From positions 2,036,284-2,068,234 of the forward strand of contig NW_006768766.1 of the NCBI RefSeq assembly GCF_000204055.1: a stretch of 31,951 bases of DNA, given 5' to 3'. The notes beneath the pieces are model-generated. The model did no database searches. It was not told where the DNA came from and saw only the letters and a program-made list of their open reading frames with translations. Positions 9,922-21,562 of this stretch are shown piece after piece (within the stretch, counting starts at the first letter, position 1; each line of letters begins with the position of its first letter). This DNA comes from Melampsora larici-populina 98AG31. Lineage: Eukaryota > Basidiomycota > Pucciniomycetes > Pucciniales > Melampsoraceae. The position numbers and the translations under genes were made by a program.

Positions 9922-10910
9922 ACTGATTCATACTACTGTAAAACAATACAAAAGCCAAAATGCTGGGTAAGCTATGATGCGGCTGTTGAAGACGCACTTC
10001 TGATTGACGAGCTCAACTTACCTATTTTATTTGCCCCGTGGCGAGTTTAGTTGCCCAGCATCTTTTGACATTGGGATAGGCACCGATGACGACTCCGATC
10101 CCAATTTCAACCAACGCTTTGTTTATCTATCGCAGGCAGCATGCGTATGGCACTCGATCGCTCCGAGGGAAGATCTCAATAGGAAACATACATGCACAAC
10201 TGAGGAGAAGGGCTGTGCATGTTCATCTCTCTTCATGCTTTCGTCGCTAAATTCTGTCACATAGACCACGGTGTCTCTGCGACCGACCGACACGCGGTTC
10301 CCGAGTTAGTTTCGTATCCTTTATGGGTAGATTAGAACATGAATCGCACATGATCAAATGGGCCATTATCAAATTGAGTCTGTGACGAATTACATTTAAC
10401 TCAGGCCACGTTGTTTATCTATGTGCCGGCACGATTGGCGTCCCAACTGCAAATGTCCAAGGATCGCTAGGACGGTGGCGTTGACATGAAAATGGTACAA
10501 AAGTGCTTCCTTGTTTGGTTATGAGCAAGGTTTTAAACCAATGGCAAAGGAATATGTGCCTGCCACCCATTGCCGTCCTATAAACTGGATGCATCTGATC
10601 TTTGTGAGTTGCATATTGATCATATTACGAAATCATAAAAACAATAATCAAACAAAAACTTTCACGCGGTTACATGGTTCATCTTTTGGAAAGGCATTTA
10701 CTACGAAATAATTACAACAACATTGAAATTTAGCCAAAGGCTTGAACCCGCATACAACTTTTTTACTTTGACATATGAGTACTCAACTTGGTTCAAGGAC
10801 CATGCTAATAACACTGGGTCGCGCGACTCATTCTAAAATTAATGCATTATGACACGAACTCGAGCCAAAACATTGCCCAAGCCGAGTTTTGCGTGTGAGG
10901 CATTCATGAT
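9922..10910. other. Region without a gene, 3' flank of the outer Helitron
   Basis: No supported open frame. It should contain the 3' end (hairpin plus CTRR) of the outer minus-strand Helitron, but I could not identify it: short palindromes such as GTGCCGGCAC (10422-10431) and GTCGCGCGAC (about 10817-10826) lack a correctly placed CTRR. Confidence 0.5.
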
Positions 10911-13574
10911 TCAATCCATGAGAACGGGGTGATACACAATGTTTGGAGTTACCAAATCTTCTGACATTGAGGTTATGCACACATGAACATTGGACGCATT
11001 GGTACACCTAGATAGGGCAACATACAACTGACCATGTGCAAAGACCGGTTCAGGTAGTAAGACTGTCACCTTGTCTAAGCTCTGACCTTGGCTTTTGTTG
11101 ATCGTCATGCAAAAAGCTGGCGCAATGGGAAACTGATATCGATTGAAAGGGATCGGGCAATCGTCGTCCCCCCTATGTGAAAGTAATGTTTTTGGTAAAC
11201 TGATCGCCTTTCCTTTCCTCTCCCCTGTTAGGATTCTGCACTGTAGTGCATGTTCTTGCCAATCCGTAATTAAAAGGCGTGTGCCATTGCATAGTCCATC
11301 GCCTAAATTTAAATTACGTAGTACCATAACTGTTGCGCCAACTTTTAACTTGAGGATGTGAGATGGGAACCCGGGGAAGTTGAAAGAATTCAATATGTCG
11401 GCCGAGACTCCTTCGTAGAAGCTATCATCCATCGTGTCGGTCGATACTGAGGTCCGCAGCCTTCCCGGCAGTAAATCCATAACGTGCTTGTTCACAGCTC
11501 ACACTGTAGCATTGAGCGGGGTTATTAAGCAGTGAGATGCGTACAAATTGGTCAATGTATTCCAGTCGCTAGCGTTGACCAGTTCAATGACTCCATTATA
11601 TTCTTCCTCAACTATCTCGGGTTCGAATATTGTTGGAGGCCGCGATATAGAAATGTTGCAGTACATGATTGACGCCGGACATACATAATCCTCTTGCAAA
11701 GCACCTGAACCTAAGTCGAGTAACCATTTCGAAAAGTTCACATTCATCGGATTCTGACAATATTCCAATCCCCCAAGACGTATATTGACTGTTAGCTTGA
11801 ACTTTTGTATGTCTGCCCACAGGTAAGAAGCCTTGAGCGTGGCATTAGCTTGACTAAATAAATTGCCCCTTTGCACTATAGGTAATGTCTGACGAAAATC
11901 ACCTGCAACGCGTTCCACAATATTAGTATGATTTTAAATAGACCATGTTTTGCATAAACTCATGCAGTTCTTAATTACCTGCGAATAAGATAACCTTTCC
12001 GCCGAAGGGCAGGTCTATCCCTGTTAAGTCACGCAGAGTCCTGTCAACGCTCTTGACTGCGTGTCGATGTTGCATTGCAACCTCATCCCACACCACAAAG
12101 CAAACAGCTCGGAGCATACGCCCTATCTTGGTATTAGGCGATATGGGACACACAGAGTCTTCGAAGATGGGGATTGGGATTTTGAAGGCGCTGTGTGCAG
12201 TGCGGCCATTTAGTAAAAGAAGCGATGCGATCCCGGCAGCTGACACGGCCTCGAAGGGTAATTCGTTACCATTGCAAAAGTGAAGTATGGTATTGAGCAC
12301 GAAAGTCTTTCCCGTACCACCAGGCCCGTCAAGGAAAACCATACGCGCCTCGTTGCCCTGGATAGCTTCAATCACGCATTCTACCACGCGTCGTTGTTCA
12401 TTTGTAAGTTGACGCGACATGTTCTCGTATTTGGTCCTGCTCTCGCTTGGTTGAACAGCAAACGTCGTGTTGATGCCTTCCCCGTCTGGTAAATTAAGCT
12501 CCAGCATTAGATGTCTATCTACAGGCATGAGTCCCACAGATTCTAGATCACTCTCCATGCCGAAAAGTGTTTTTTCCAGCAAGTGTAGGGCATAAATTTG
12601 AATATGCTCGAGGCTGGGCCGAGCTCGAGGGTTCAATCTTGAGATCTTGTGTTCGCAGTCATCTGAAAGAGCCTCGATATGCTCCGACCAAAGGTGCATT
12701 GGATCTGATGGCGCACTATGGCACAGGATAATAGCCAACATCTGCCTCAGTTGGTGTCCCGTCTTCCAAACCGCCGCCTCGATAATTGATTCATGATAAT
12801 GCCTGTCGTTCAGAAGCAGGCCATGCTGGTCCGCCGCCTCACGAAAGGTATTGTACACGATCCCGTTAACAGTTCTGAGCGATTTAAACGAGGTTGGTCC
12901 CGCAACGTGCTGTAACAAAAGGCGTAGATAATAAATGTCACCGCGTCTGACACCGGCATAGTAAATTTGACCTATCGATTCGAGTTTGTTTTTCCTTGCT
13001 TGTAATCTTTTCGTTTCTTTAACCCATCTAAAATGCTTAGGCACGTCTTGATATTTTATTGATCTTATCGTTTCCTGTGATCTTGGAAGCCTGCAATTTT
13101 CGCGACACAGCCTGAAATATTCAGTTAAAGTTGTTCTTTGGGCGCAGCCCGTGTCTAATGCCCTACAAAGCCCAGCTTCATCGAGATAATAAACCGTTTG
13201 GGCATCCTCCAGATGTAGATTAAGCCTTTGAATTGCCGGGTATCGGCCCGAGATCTCATATTGCAGAAGCCTCCACACAGCTGGCAAGCAATGAATCAGC
13301 TACAGTACGAGACGAAAAGATTTGAGAACTTACCCTCTGGCGCGCTGAGAAAACGCGCGTTGAGAAAAGCTAAAACCTCATCTTTATTGCTTTGTTCTTC
13401 CACTCTTGCCATGGTACGATCATGACCCTTCAAGATATATTTGAACAAATATTTTACAGCTCGGATGCTTGCTGCTACTTCGACATTCATATGGCACTGA
13501 TATTTTAGCAACAAGAAACGATTATAAGGTACCACACTGCCGTTGTCAAAGCGGTGCCCTGCATTTATACAATA
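10911..13574 (-). pseudogene. RepHel C-terminal half: Rep Tyr motif and Pif1-like helicase
   Basis: Exons 13574-13334, 13280-11979 and 11902-10911 are joined by GT-AG introns in phase. The first holds VVPYN..LLLKYQCHMNVEV and KYLFKYILKG, the paired-tyrosine motif (YxxxY) of the Helitron Rep nickase. The helicase shows Walker A GPGGTGKT, Walker B VVWDEV, GDFRQTLPI, VGATVMVLRN, MTINKSQGQSLDKV and YVALSRC, so all main SF1 Pif1 motifs remain. A TGA at 11501-11499 interrupts the frame between LNATV and AVNKHVMDLLPGR, where family members read through; the downstream frame is otherwise open. It is a young pseudogene, since only this codon and the insertion are damaging. Confidence 0.88.
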
Positions 13575-13601
13575 CTAGCAAATTGGGCGGCGGGCGCCGC
13601 C
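13575..13601 (-). other. Helitron 3' terminus: GC hairpin and CTAG
   Basis: Read on the minus strand: GGCGGCG, loop CC, CGCCGCC, then CAATTTG and terminal CTAG, followed by host T. In Helitrons this hairpin marks the end of rolling-circle transfer. The 7-base gap to CTAG is at the short end of the usual range. Confidence 0.88.
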
Positions 13602-14139
13602 TTTGTATCTAGAGTTGAGCTTGTTTGATGCAACCACTGAAGTTACACAATCAGAAAAAGACCTCATTGGATGTTTTTCAAATGAGATGCTCTGAATGGG
13701 GGCCTCTCACAAGTAGATTTTTAAGGCAATTGAATAAAAAATTAAATCTTGGTCAAGTCTGCCGTGTGATCTAAGGCAATTTGCATGTCTGAATGGTTTG
13801 AATTGACAAACCAAAGGAGTTTTTTGATCCTCTCAAAAAGCTTCTTTTGAGATGCTCTTGATGAGGACATCTCAGAAGTACTCTTGGATCCTTACCCAGC
13901 TACGTACACAAGATGCACGTATGATTGGCAGATTTTTCAAGCCTTTCATTGACTTTGGTGCTGTGTACCATAGCATATTTTGATCATTGATATATTGAAA
14001 TAGGCAAGTTTTGAGCAGTACCCTGTAAACTTTCCTACAGAACTTTGGCATTTCAAAGCATGTAAAAATCCAAGAGTTGAAGACTCTCCCTTGGGTTGAA
14101 AGCACCAATGGAAAACAGGTGCTGGAGAATAACTGAAGT

Positions 14140-14755
14140 TTAGCTTAACAACGCCCTCTCTGCGCGGCCGCATCAGTGCCCTTGCAGAGGGGCTCATGAC
14201 TAATCTTAGAATTTTGGCGTGAGGACTACAAGGATTAAGGGTCCTTAAGTAGTTTTTTGGAATTTAATGCTTCCCTCACAAACAAACTTCACCTGAATCC
14301 CCAGTGGAATTTGTTTTAATAAACATTCTGCATAATTTTGTAGCCTAGTATCATGCCTAGGCTGAATGGTGTGGCCAAAAAAGTAGCTTGATGATTGTCA
14401 CAAAATGCCTGTTTTGTTACTTTTTTGAATTCAAAAAGTGAGTATGGTGTGAATTTATGGTGCACACCCTTCTACAAGTAGGACATAAGGCTTGAAAACT
14501 TGCCTCAAGAATAGCATGATGGGGCTGTGTTTCCCTCTTGATAGTAAGAGATTCACCTGTAGAAAATCATTTGAATTTAAACAACTTTTGCTACAGGGTA
14601 AACTGATGTTTGTCAGTGAGGGAAGCGGTTAAACAAGAAAAAGTACTTAAGGAGACTTAATCCTTGTAGTCCTTGAAACAGGAATTGATGATCAGTCATA
14701 AGCCCCTCTGCAAGGGTGTGGGTGCGGTTGCACAGAGAGGGCTTTGTTAAGCTAA
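14140..14755. mobile_element. MULE-like inverted-repeat element (616 bp) with 9-bp target duplication
   Basis: The ends are TTAGCTTAACAA in inverted orientation; the inverted arms are about 160 bases each (14140-14300 and 14596-14755), imperfect but clearly alignable (shared GCCCTCTCTG, CCCTTGCAGAGGGGC, GGACTACAAGGATTAAG, GCTTCCCTCAC). Directly outside both ends is the 9-base repeat AACTGAAGT (14131-14139 and 14756-14764). Long terminal inverted repeats with a 9-bp target duplication are typical of Mutator-like elements. It has no coding capacity, so it is a non-autonomous copy or MITE, inserted into the nested Helitron. Confidence 0.8.
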
Positions 14756-14911
14756 AACTGAAGTAACCATTTTTACTTTTGTTTCATCCAGAAGTCTTGG
14801 TATCTAATTGAATAGTCTTCCTTCATTTCAATAAAGGGCATGATCATGGATCTTTGACCAAAAATGTTTTTCAATACTCATGGAAAGTACGGTAAATAAA
14901 CTGTAAATGAT

Positions 14912-15068
14912 AGAGTTGAAAGCCACTGATTCATCAACCACAAAAATTTGGCTGTTAAAATTGTGGGTTTGCATCTGCTGATTCAAATGTAGTTGACAAA
15001 CTTCTCAAAGAGAGGTTGTCCCACTGTATTTGGTGTATCAAACACATGCAATAAAGAACTCAGTTGCT
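14912..15068 (+). repeat. 157-bp direct repeat, copy A
   Basis: This segment (AGAGTTGAAAGCCACTGATT to AACTCAGTTGCT) recurs without visible difference at 15161-15317, after a 92-bp spacer. There is no open frame of note. Identity indicates a recent duplication inside the nested Helitron; an assembly artefact is possible. Confidence 0.9.
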
Positions 15069-15160
15069 GCTTTGTGTCCTAGTGATATCTAACACTGCAC
15101 AGATGTAGTATTTTTCGGCTATGCAAAATGATTAGAATTAATGTCAAAAATAATTAAAAA

Positions 15161-15317
15161 AGAGTTGAAAGCCACTGATTCATCAACCACAAAAATTTGG
15201 CTGTTAAAATTGTGGGTTTGCATCTGCTGATTCAAATGTAGTTGACAAACTTCTCAAAGAGAGGTTGTCCCACTGTATTTGGTGTATCAAACACATGCAA
15301 TAAAGAACTCAGTTGCT
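15161..15317 (+). repeat. 157-bp direct repeat, copy B
   Basis: Second copy of the unit at 14912-15068. The right flank (AATACTACATTTTCCCAG) differs from that of copy A, so the duplication ends sharply at AGTTGCT. Confidence 0.9.
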
Positions 15318-17470
15318 AATACTACATTTTCCCAGTGTAACCGGGTTCCGGCTGTGATCCTGGAAAATCCCCTGAAAACCAATTTACAACACACTCAATA
15401 GCCAAGCAGAGTAACAATTGCTATTTATTCTGGACTGCTGAAGAGCTTTTGGCAGAGGCTTGAGCACTATTTTAATCATTACTGTGTTATCCTGAAGATG
15501 AAAAGGGTTGGAAACTGTGATAAAATTCTTGTGCAGAGTCTTGAATCATCTGAATGAACTGTCAAACAAATTGAAACAAAGTCTCATCTCCCATAAGACA
15601 CAAAAATGACCACCCAAGCTGAGTAAATTTGCACAGATTTGATAGAAAAGCTATGTTGTTCACCTGGATGGTTTTTGGTATATTGTTATTTGTGATCAAA
15701 TCTATATTATAAGACTTAATTGAACTTTAACCTTTGAACAAAGAACAATGAAATACATCTACACTTCAAAGTTTTCCAATTAGTAATTGAAGTGAAGGAG
15801 TGAAATATGTGTTCAAAATTGATCAGATTCCAAGATGATGATAAACTGCCATGTGATTCATTGACTTTTTGATATAAGCACCATCTGGATTCTATTAATT
15901 TTTCACGTTTCCATTTTTCAACCACCACATTCATTCATCCAGCGCTATTGATTGATCAACTTGCTTGCAACCACTACTCTTTGAAGGCAAAGATCAGAAT
16001 CCCATCAAAGCTATGAAGCTTGTCAAATCTGGCTTCAATTATGAGCTTCAGGTCCTATTCAATTGGAATCATTGAGCCTTCAATAAATGTTTACCTTTGA
16101 TATTATAACCCAATTTTACATAGAATCATTAAACTCTAGTTTAATCCAACTTGCAACCACCTTCTGCAACCTTTGATTTTTCTCTGGATGTTTACCACCA
16201 TTGGTCAAAAGAAGGCACATAAATTGCAAATATATTGCCAAGTGCCTGTTAAAAGCCATACAAATAGGTATCTTTAAATCAATAAATCAACACTAATTCA
16301 GAGCCTTTCCACAAACCTAGCATCAATGTTTAAAAGAATACAATTGAAATGTTCCGCAACCACTTTGGCTTTAGTAGATGCAATCCAATCTATTTTCTCC
16401 TCTGCTGTTTCTTCCTTAATCAATTTCTCAATCTCTTCTTCTTCCATTTTCAACATTCCAGTTAAAGAAAGTATAACCAAAAAATAGTCACTTAAATTTT
16501 GAAGAAGGGAAAAGAGGAAGACAGCTCAACTGAATTGAATCATCTTCAATCCTTCTAATTGAAACCCAATCATTCTCAAATTGTTGATTCCTGAGTGGTT
16601 TTAATTGCATCAATAAACTTGGTTTTAATACAAAAAATTCTCTGATTTCTTGATTTGATTAACCTTTTCCTCATCTTCATTATTGCAATTTTGTCTGAAA
16701 TTAAAAACCTCTTAACAATGATGATGTTGTTGTTGAATTTGGAGTTTTTTATTTGGTTTTTAGTTGGTGTTTCTATACAATAATATTATCTCCTTCAACA
16801 ACCACTAAGTCATTGTCACATTCAATTCCATCAAAAGATGAAATCTGTTCATGAGGTGTATTATCAAAAGATAAAGAGGTGAAGAAATTATGGTCATCAA
16901 TGAAGATCTTCCAACAGATGATGTATTAAGTCTTTCAGCTAAACCAAATTTATGTTATTTAAGAATCCTTCCTTGATCATCTTCATCACATTCATACATC
17001 CTTCCAATTTGATTTCTGTCCAAGTCTGATTCTGATTCTGATCTGATTTGGGTTAAAGATTTTGTTATTGTTGTATGGGTTGGAATTCGTATGGTTTTTT
17101 AAATTGGGTAGTAATTTGGTTAGTCCAGGCTTGTTTCTTGCTCTTATTTGTTGTATCATACCTCCGTGACCTAATATTGAAGGCGTTAGATTTGTGAATT
17201 CATTCATGACCTTCTGTTTTGGTTCTGCGTTTGAGTTTTTGATGTTTAGATAACTCGCAGAGTTGCCATTGGGGTTGATTTTCCATTTCTTCTAGATCAC
17301 GCATGCTAAGCCAATGTTTTGTTTGATTTATTTTCAACTCTGAGGTTATTCATGTCAAGCTATATCAGTGACGTGTACAAATTACAAAACAAACCAAAGG
17401 GAAACAAAGGCATCCAAATTTAATGAGCATTGCTCCCGTAAGTCAGTTGAGAGCCGTCAATCAATCTTAC
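15318..17470. other. AT-rich, low-complexity stretch of the nested Helitron
   Basis: No supported gene. It contains simple-sequence patches, for example (TGATTC)n around 17028-17045, and short minus-strand open frames (such as one rich in Glu at 16298-16480) without recognisable domains. Further eroded captured exons cannot be excluded. Confidence 0.5.
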
Positions 17471-17588
17471 AGAGTGTTTCAAGCTGCACTTCATCCAATT
17501 CGGGGTGTTTTTCTGATCTATTGATTTCAATCAGAACGTTATTATAGACAGACAAACACATATCAGTCAAAAATAATGCCAGTGGGGG
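17471..17588 (-). pseudogene. Possible captured exon of an unidentified host gene
   Basis: A minus-strand segment bounded by a good acceptor (TTCTAG before 17588) and donor (GTAAGA after 17471) encodes a protein-like stretch containing LTDMCLSVYNNVLIEINR and EKHPELDEVQLETL. Just upstream, an open segment ending at a GTAAGT donor near 17636 joins in phase 0. This looks like remnants of a spliced gene carried by the Helitron in its own orientation, but no family was recognised. Confidence 0.35.
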
Positions 17589-17636
17589 CTAGAATTGATT
17601 CGAGTCCCAACCATTCATAGATAAAGTAAAAACTTA

Positions 17637-18531
17637 CCTGAGGAAGATAAGACTGATTTGGTTGGCAGATACAACAATTGGTAGGCAGAAGGGCATCTTG
17701 ATTTGGGGTTTTTGAGATTGAATTGACCTTTGATGGAAGCCAAGCAGTGGCTCAGTGGTGTAATTCATGAGAGGCTCGAGTTTCCAATTAGACCCTTTTT
17801 GTTTCCACCAAACTTATGATGCCCTAGCAAAAACAACAGAGAGCAATGAAGGAGGATTCAGTCAGATTGTCAAAAGATATTTGGGGGTAAGATAGGTCAA
17901 GATTGCTTTACATTGAGTTGCAACGGGTCTGATTCAATAGGACTCAATTCAATTTGATTCATATGGATTGGATTGCATTGCATTTTGTTTGGTATCATCA
18001 GATCAGACCAGGTTTGATTGGGTTTGATTTGATTTCATTTGGCAGGGAAGAGGGGCTTGTGGAATATGAGCTTGTATGAGTCCGTTGACTACATAAGGTA
18101 GCCAAAATTTATTCAGTTTTGGGCGAATCAGGTTTGCTCTCAATTTGTATGATTGAGATTTCTTTGATTGTCAATATAAGGTCTGCATCACCATCAGTTG
18201 TACCAGGTGAAAAGATTTGAGCTCTGGCCTGAATAAAAACGATTCAATAAATTCAATGATCACGTTCTATGATTGTAAATATTTTGAAAAAAGCCATCGA
18301 ACTGATCTTTTGATATGATCAATCATGAAAGATACCTTGTTGACTTGAATCTAGTTGGATGTTGATTGATTGAGAACCTAATGAACGCAGGAGATGAGTG
18401 ATATCATCAAATACTAAAGGTGTTGTTTTTTCCCAAAGACATGAATTTGCTTCAGCTTTGGTCAGTAGACTTGATTGAATTGGTTCTTAAGATGCTGATT
18501 GCTAGTAAGAAACGTTCTAGTTTGATTAATC
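17637..18531. other. No gene seen between captured fragments
   Basis: AT-rich Helitron interior between the possible captured exon and the saccharopine reductase fragment. A short open segment just above 17637 may belong to the former. It is rich in TTGATT/GATTTGATT short repeats around 17930-18040. Confidence 0.45.
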
Positions 18532-20399
18532 TTAGATTTGAGATGAATTGAGGCTTAAACAAAAGTAATCGCATCTAGAATGGTTGGTTTCAAGGTATGA
18601 TGAAGTCAAAGCTCCGAGAACTCGAGCGGTGACCTCATTCCAAGTAATTTGAGCATCAGGCTTCAGGTAAGCTTGGTCAGCTTCATTGAGCAACCCGATA
18701 TCGACCAAAGTTTTAATGAAAGCTGGGAATCCTTGATATCTCATCGTTCCACAAACAACAGTCTTGGCTTCAGGAATAGCATAGAAATATATGAATGGTG
18801 TTGAGTCTCGATTTGGATAAGGCACGAAAGCAAACGCCGGTGAAATGAAGTAAGGGTTGGCGTAGTTTATCAAGTCTTGACCTGCGACCTTGATGAGTTT
18901 ACCCTTAGAATAAAGCTTAGCAGAGTCTAAGAGAGCTAAGAGGACTCCTCTTGATTACCAGGAGAACTTGTATCCTAATGGGTTGTTCGAGCTCTCAGGA
19001 GCAGGTAGACCACCGCAGTAAGAGATGAAGCCGGTGACTTCGCCACCCTCTTGATGAACTTCATCAATCCTCTTGATGGTGTACAAGTTATCGATTCCGG
19101 GGTCAAGTCCAATCTCGTTGAGTACTGTGATGCCAGCTTGCTGAGCCTCCTGATCTAAGGCTCTCATTGCCGGGCTGACGTAGCTTGTTGTGACAAAGTT
19201 CTTCTTGTATTTGATTGCGCTCTTGATGACACTTGCATGATGTATATATGGAATCAAAGAGATGATCAAGTCGTGCTCCAACACCGCTCGGTCTAACGCA
19301 GCAGTATCTGTGATGTCAAGCGAGATGTAATTGGCGTCTCTAACTAATCCTTCCACAAGAAAGAAACTTGGCAGTGGCCAATGTATGGCAAGCAATCGTC
19401 GATTCGTTGTCAGATCGGCGAAGGATGTAATCTGCAGCGGGTTCAGCAACAAAGCCAGACCCAAGGAGGAGAATTTTCTTTTTCGTGGGTGTGATGACGG
19501 CAGGAACTGTGCTCTGATGGCAGGAGCAGCTTCCCCAGCTTTCGCAGCAGTGATGGTAGCACGGGCGAACTCGGGTAAAACAAAAGCAGCCTCATCTACG
19601 CGCTTGTTGTAGTATCGAGTGTTGCGGACCTGTCGGAGTGGCTTCTTTAAGTTTCGGTCTTTGTCCAGAGAGCACACGACGAAGCCGATGGTTCCACTGG
19701 GGTAGGTCGAAATCGAAGTGTAAGCGTAGTCGACTTGTGGGAAGAGGTCCTTTGGTCCTTTGATCAACGAGTGGATGAGAGGTAAGGGCAACCAGATGCA
19801 CTCTCCCTGGGTTGAAATCGAACCGTTTGGTCTCAAGGCATTCTTCATAAATTGGAAATACGGCATTCCAAACAATGTTTGTGCTGGACCTTCGTTTGGA
19901 TCGGAACTATCAGTGATGATGACATCAAATTTTCCGACTTGATCTCTCAAGGCCTGGAAGCCATCTCTGATGAAGAGGGTCACACGAGGATCGTTAACGC
20001 CGACAGCCATGTGTGGAAGGTAATCTTTCGAAACTCGGGGAAATGCTTCATCGATATCACATAGCACAGCGGTTTTGACAGAAGGATGCTTCAAAACTTC
20101 TCGTAATACACCACCGTCTCCACCACCAATGACCAAGAAATGCTCCGGGTTCGGATGAGAATTAAGGGGTATATGCGCAATCATTTCCTGATAACTAAAC
20201 TCGTCGATCTCCACACATTGGATTGCGCCATCAAGCACCAGAACGTTTCCATGGGCCACCGACTCGAAGAGAAGGACGTCTTGGAACTTACTCTTGTCCA
20301 CATGAAGAACTTTCTTCACTTGTAAAGACGTAGCTTGTCCAGGCCATAGAGGAATTTCTTCCTTGAACCAGCCATCTTGGACAGAAGGGTGAGTTAATC
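18532..20399 (-). pseudogene. Spermidine synthase-saccharopine reductase fusion, truncated and disrupted copy
   Basis: The 5' part encodes spermidine synthase (putrescine aminopropyltransferase): [40 protein letters not shown] (decarboxylated-AdoMet site) and [12 protein letters not shown] (catalytic Asp loop). The 3' part encodes a Lys9-type saccharopine reductase of lysine synthesis: [72 protein letters not shown]. The fusion is characteristic of Basidiomycota. Damage: a 1-base loss near 19505 and a net +1 change near 19360 put the Rossmann segment ([19 protein letters not shown]) out of frame; TAA at 18957-18955 replaces a Ser codon after KFSW; homology stops after ARVLGA near 18610, so the C-terminus is missing. 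The 5' edge is a splice acceptor at 20400-20401; the first exon is not found. The WLHLPLI motif reads WLPLPLI. A captured copy inside the Helitron; a functional copy should exist elsewhere. Confidence 0.88.
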
Positions 20400-21562
20400 C
20401 TGAAATTTTCCTAGAACAACTAAATGAAGATTGAAAGGTGAAAAATCAGGGTCAAAGTAGCTCAAGTGATACTGGTATTGCTTTGAGTCTTCATATAAGA
20501 GTCGTGCTTCTAGACTCTGAGATTGTTTTGCTGCAGAGTTGATTTCCACGATAAGCAAATCCGAAGGATGTCAAGTTGAATAAAAAGTCTCAGGTTGATA
20601 ATCGAAAGTTGAAGCTTCAAATTTGATAATCGAGCTTTTTCATAATCATCATGCTCGGAGTGTAGCTGAGTTGGTAAGTCGTATCAATACGATGAACATT
20701 GGGTCATTCACCCGCTTTTTCATCTCGGATATGACCTCCAAAGCAATACGGCTTCGGTTTTCAAATGATATTTTTGTTGAGTTATCCAAATTGTTTCGCA
20801 CGTTTTAGCTGTAGACTTTATGTACTTCAATGAGAACAGTGCAACTGACCTAACAATATTGATATACAATCTAATGAAATTGAGAGTGGTCATTGTTTGC
20901 TGATTGTGAGCGGTGACAATGGGCCAGAAAGTTCCCTTCGACTTGAATGATTGAAATATCGGCATAGTTTTTTGAATGTGGAAGGGTGGCCAACTCGGAG
21001 GACTGGAAGATGGTTTCAAAGAGCAGAAAGATGAATATAGGAAGTCTGCGAGATGACACCTCGCTAGTCGATCTGTAGGTTGGAGTGGCAGAAAATGATG
21101 GGGAATGAGGTGTGGTGAAAAACCAAAATTTTCACAGATGACAAGATTTATAAGTCATTTTTTTGCTCAACCATAGACAAAAAAAATTGGCCTCATCGAA
21201 TTAAGTGCGCCACCAAATGTGATGGCAAAGAGAAGGTGAGAAAGTTGAACAGCTGGCAAAATAACGGACTTACAGAAGAGATTGATGATGGATGTTTTAC
21301 CATGTCTGAAGAAAACAATGACACATTCCAGCACGCACACTGATGCTGTCTGGCTACGCTGGTCGTTGCGTTCTATGAGCACCAAATACTTGTCATTTCA
21401 ATGTGAGGTAGCGACAACCCTCTACAGAAGTTGGCTCTACAGGGTAGCCTAGGTTGACCAAATAGTGTGATCATATCCGACCACACTTGTTTCTGACATT
21501 GCCAATCAAGGGGGTAGATTGTCTTGGTAGATGGTCTTGGTACACCGTAAGGAGTTTTGCGT
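20400..21562. other. No gene seen; Helitron interior
   Basis: About 1.16 kb between the two captured gene fragments. Open frames are short and unrecognised. A match to the tRNA A box (TAGCTGAGTTGG, about 20662-20673) is present but no cloverleaf forms. Confidence 0.5.

Noticed and set aside
10004..10264. 86-codon plus-strand open frame beside the start of F-box copy 2.
   Set aside because: No domain, no good promoter or splice context, and random-looking composition.
10817..10826. GTCGCGCGAC palindrome as the 3' hairpin of the outer Helitron.
   Set aside because: No CTRR follows at the right distance on the minus strand.
16298..16480. Minus-strand open frame rich in Glu/Lys inside the nested Helitron.
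   Set aside because: Short, compositionally simple and without splice-consistent neighbours; not enough to call a captured exon.
20655..20712. tRNA-like sequence: a perfect A box (TAGCTGAGTTGG), a weak B-box-like GGGTCATTCACCC and a T run after it.
   Set aside because: D-stem and acceptor stem do not pair and the T loop is not canonical, so no cloverleaf forms; at best a tRNA-derived remnant.
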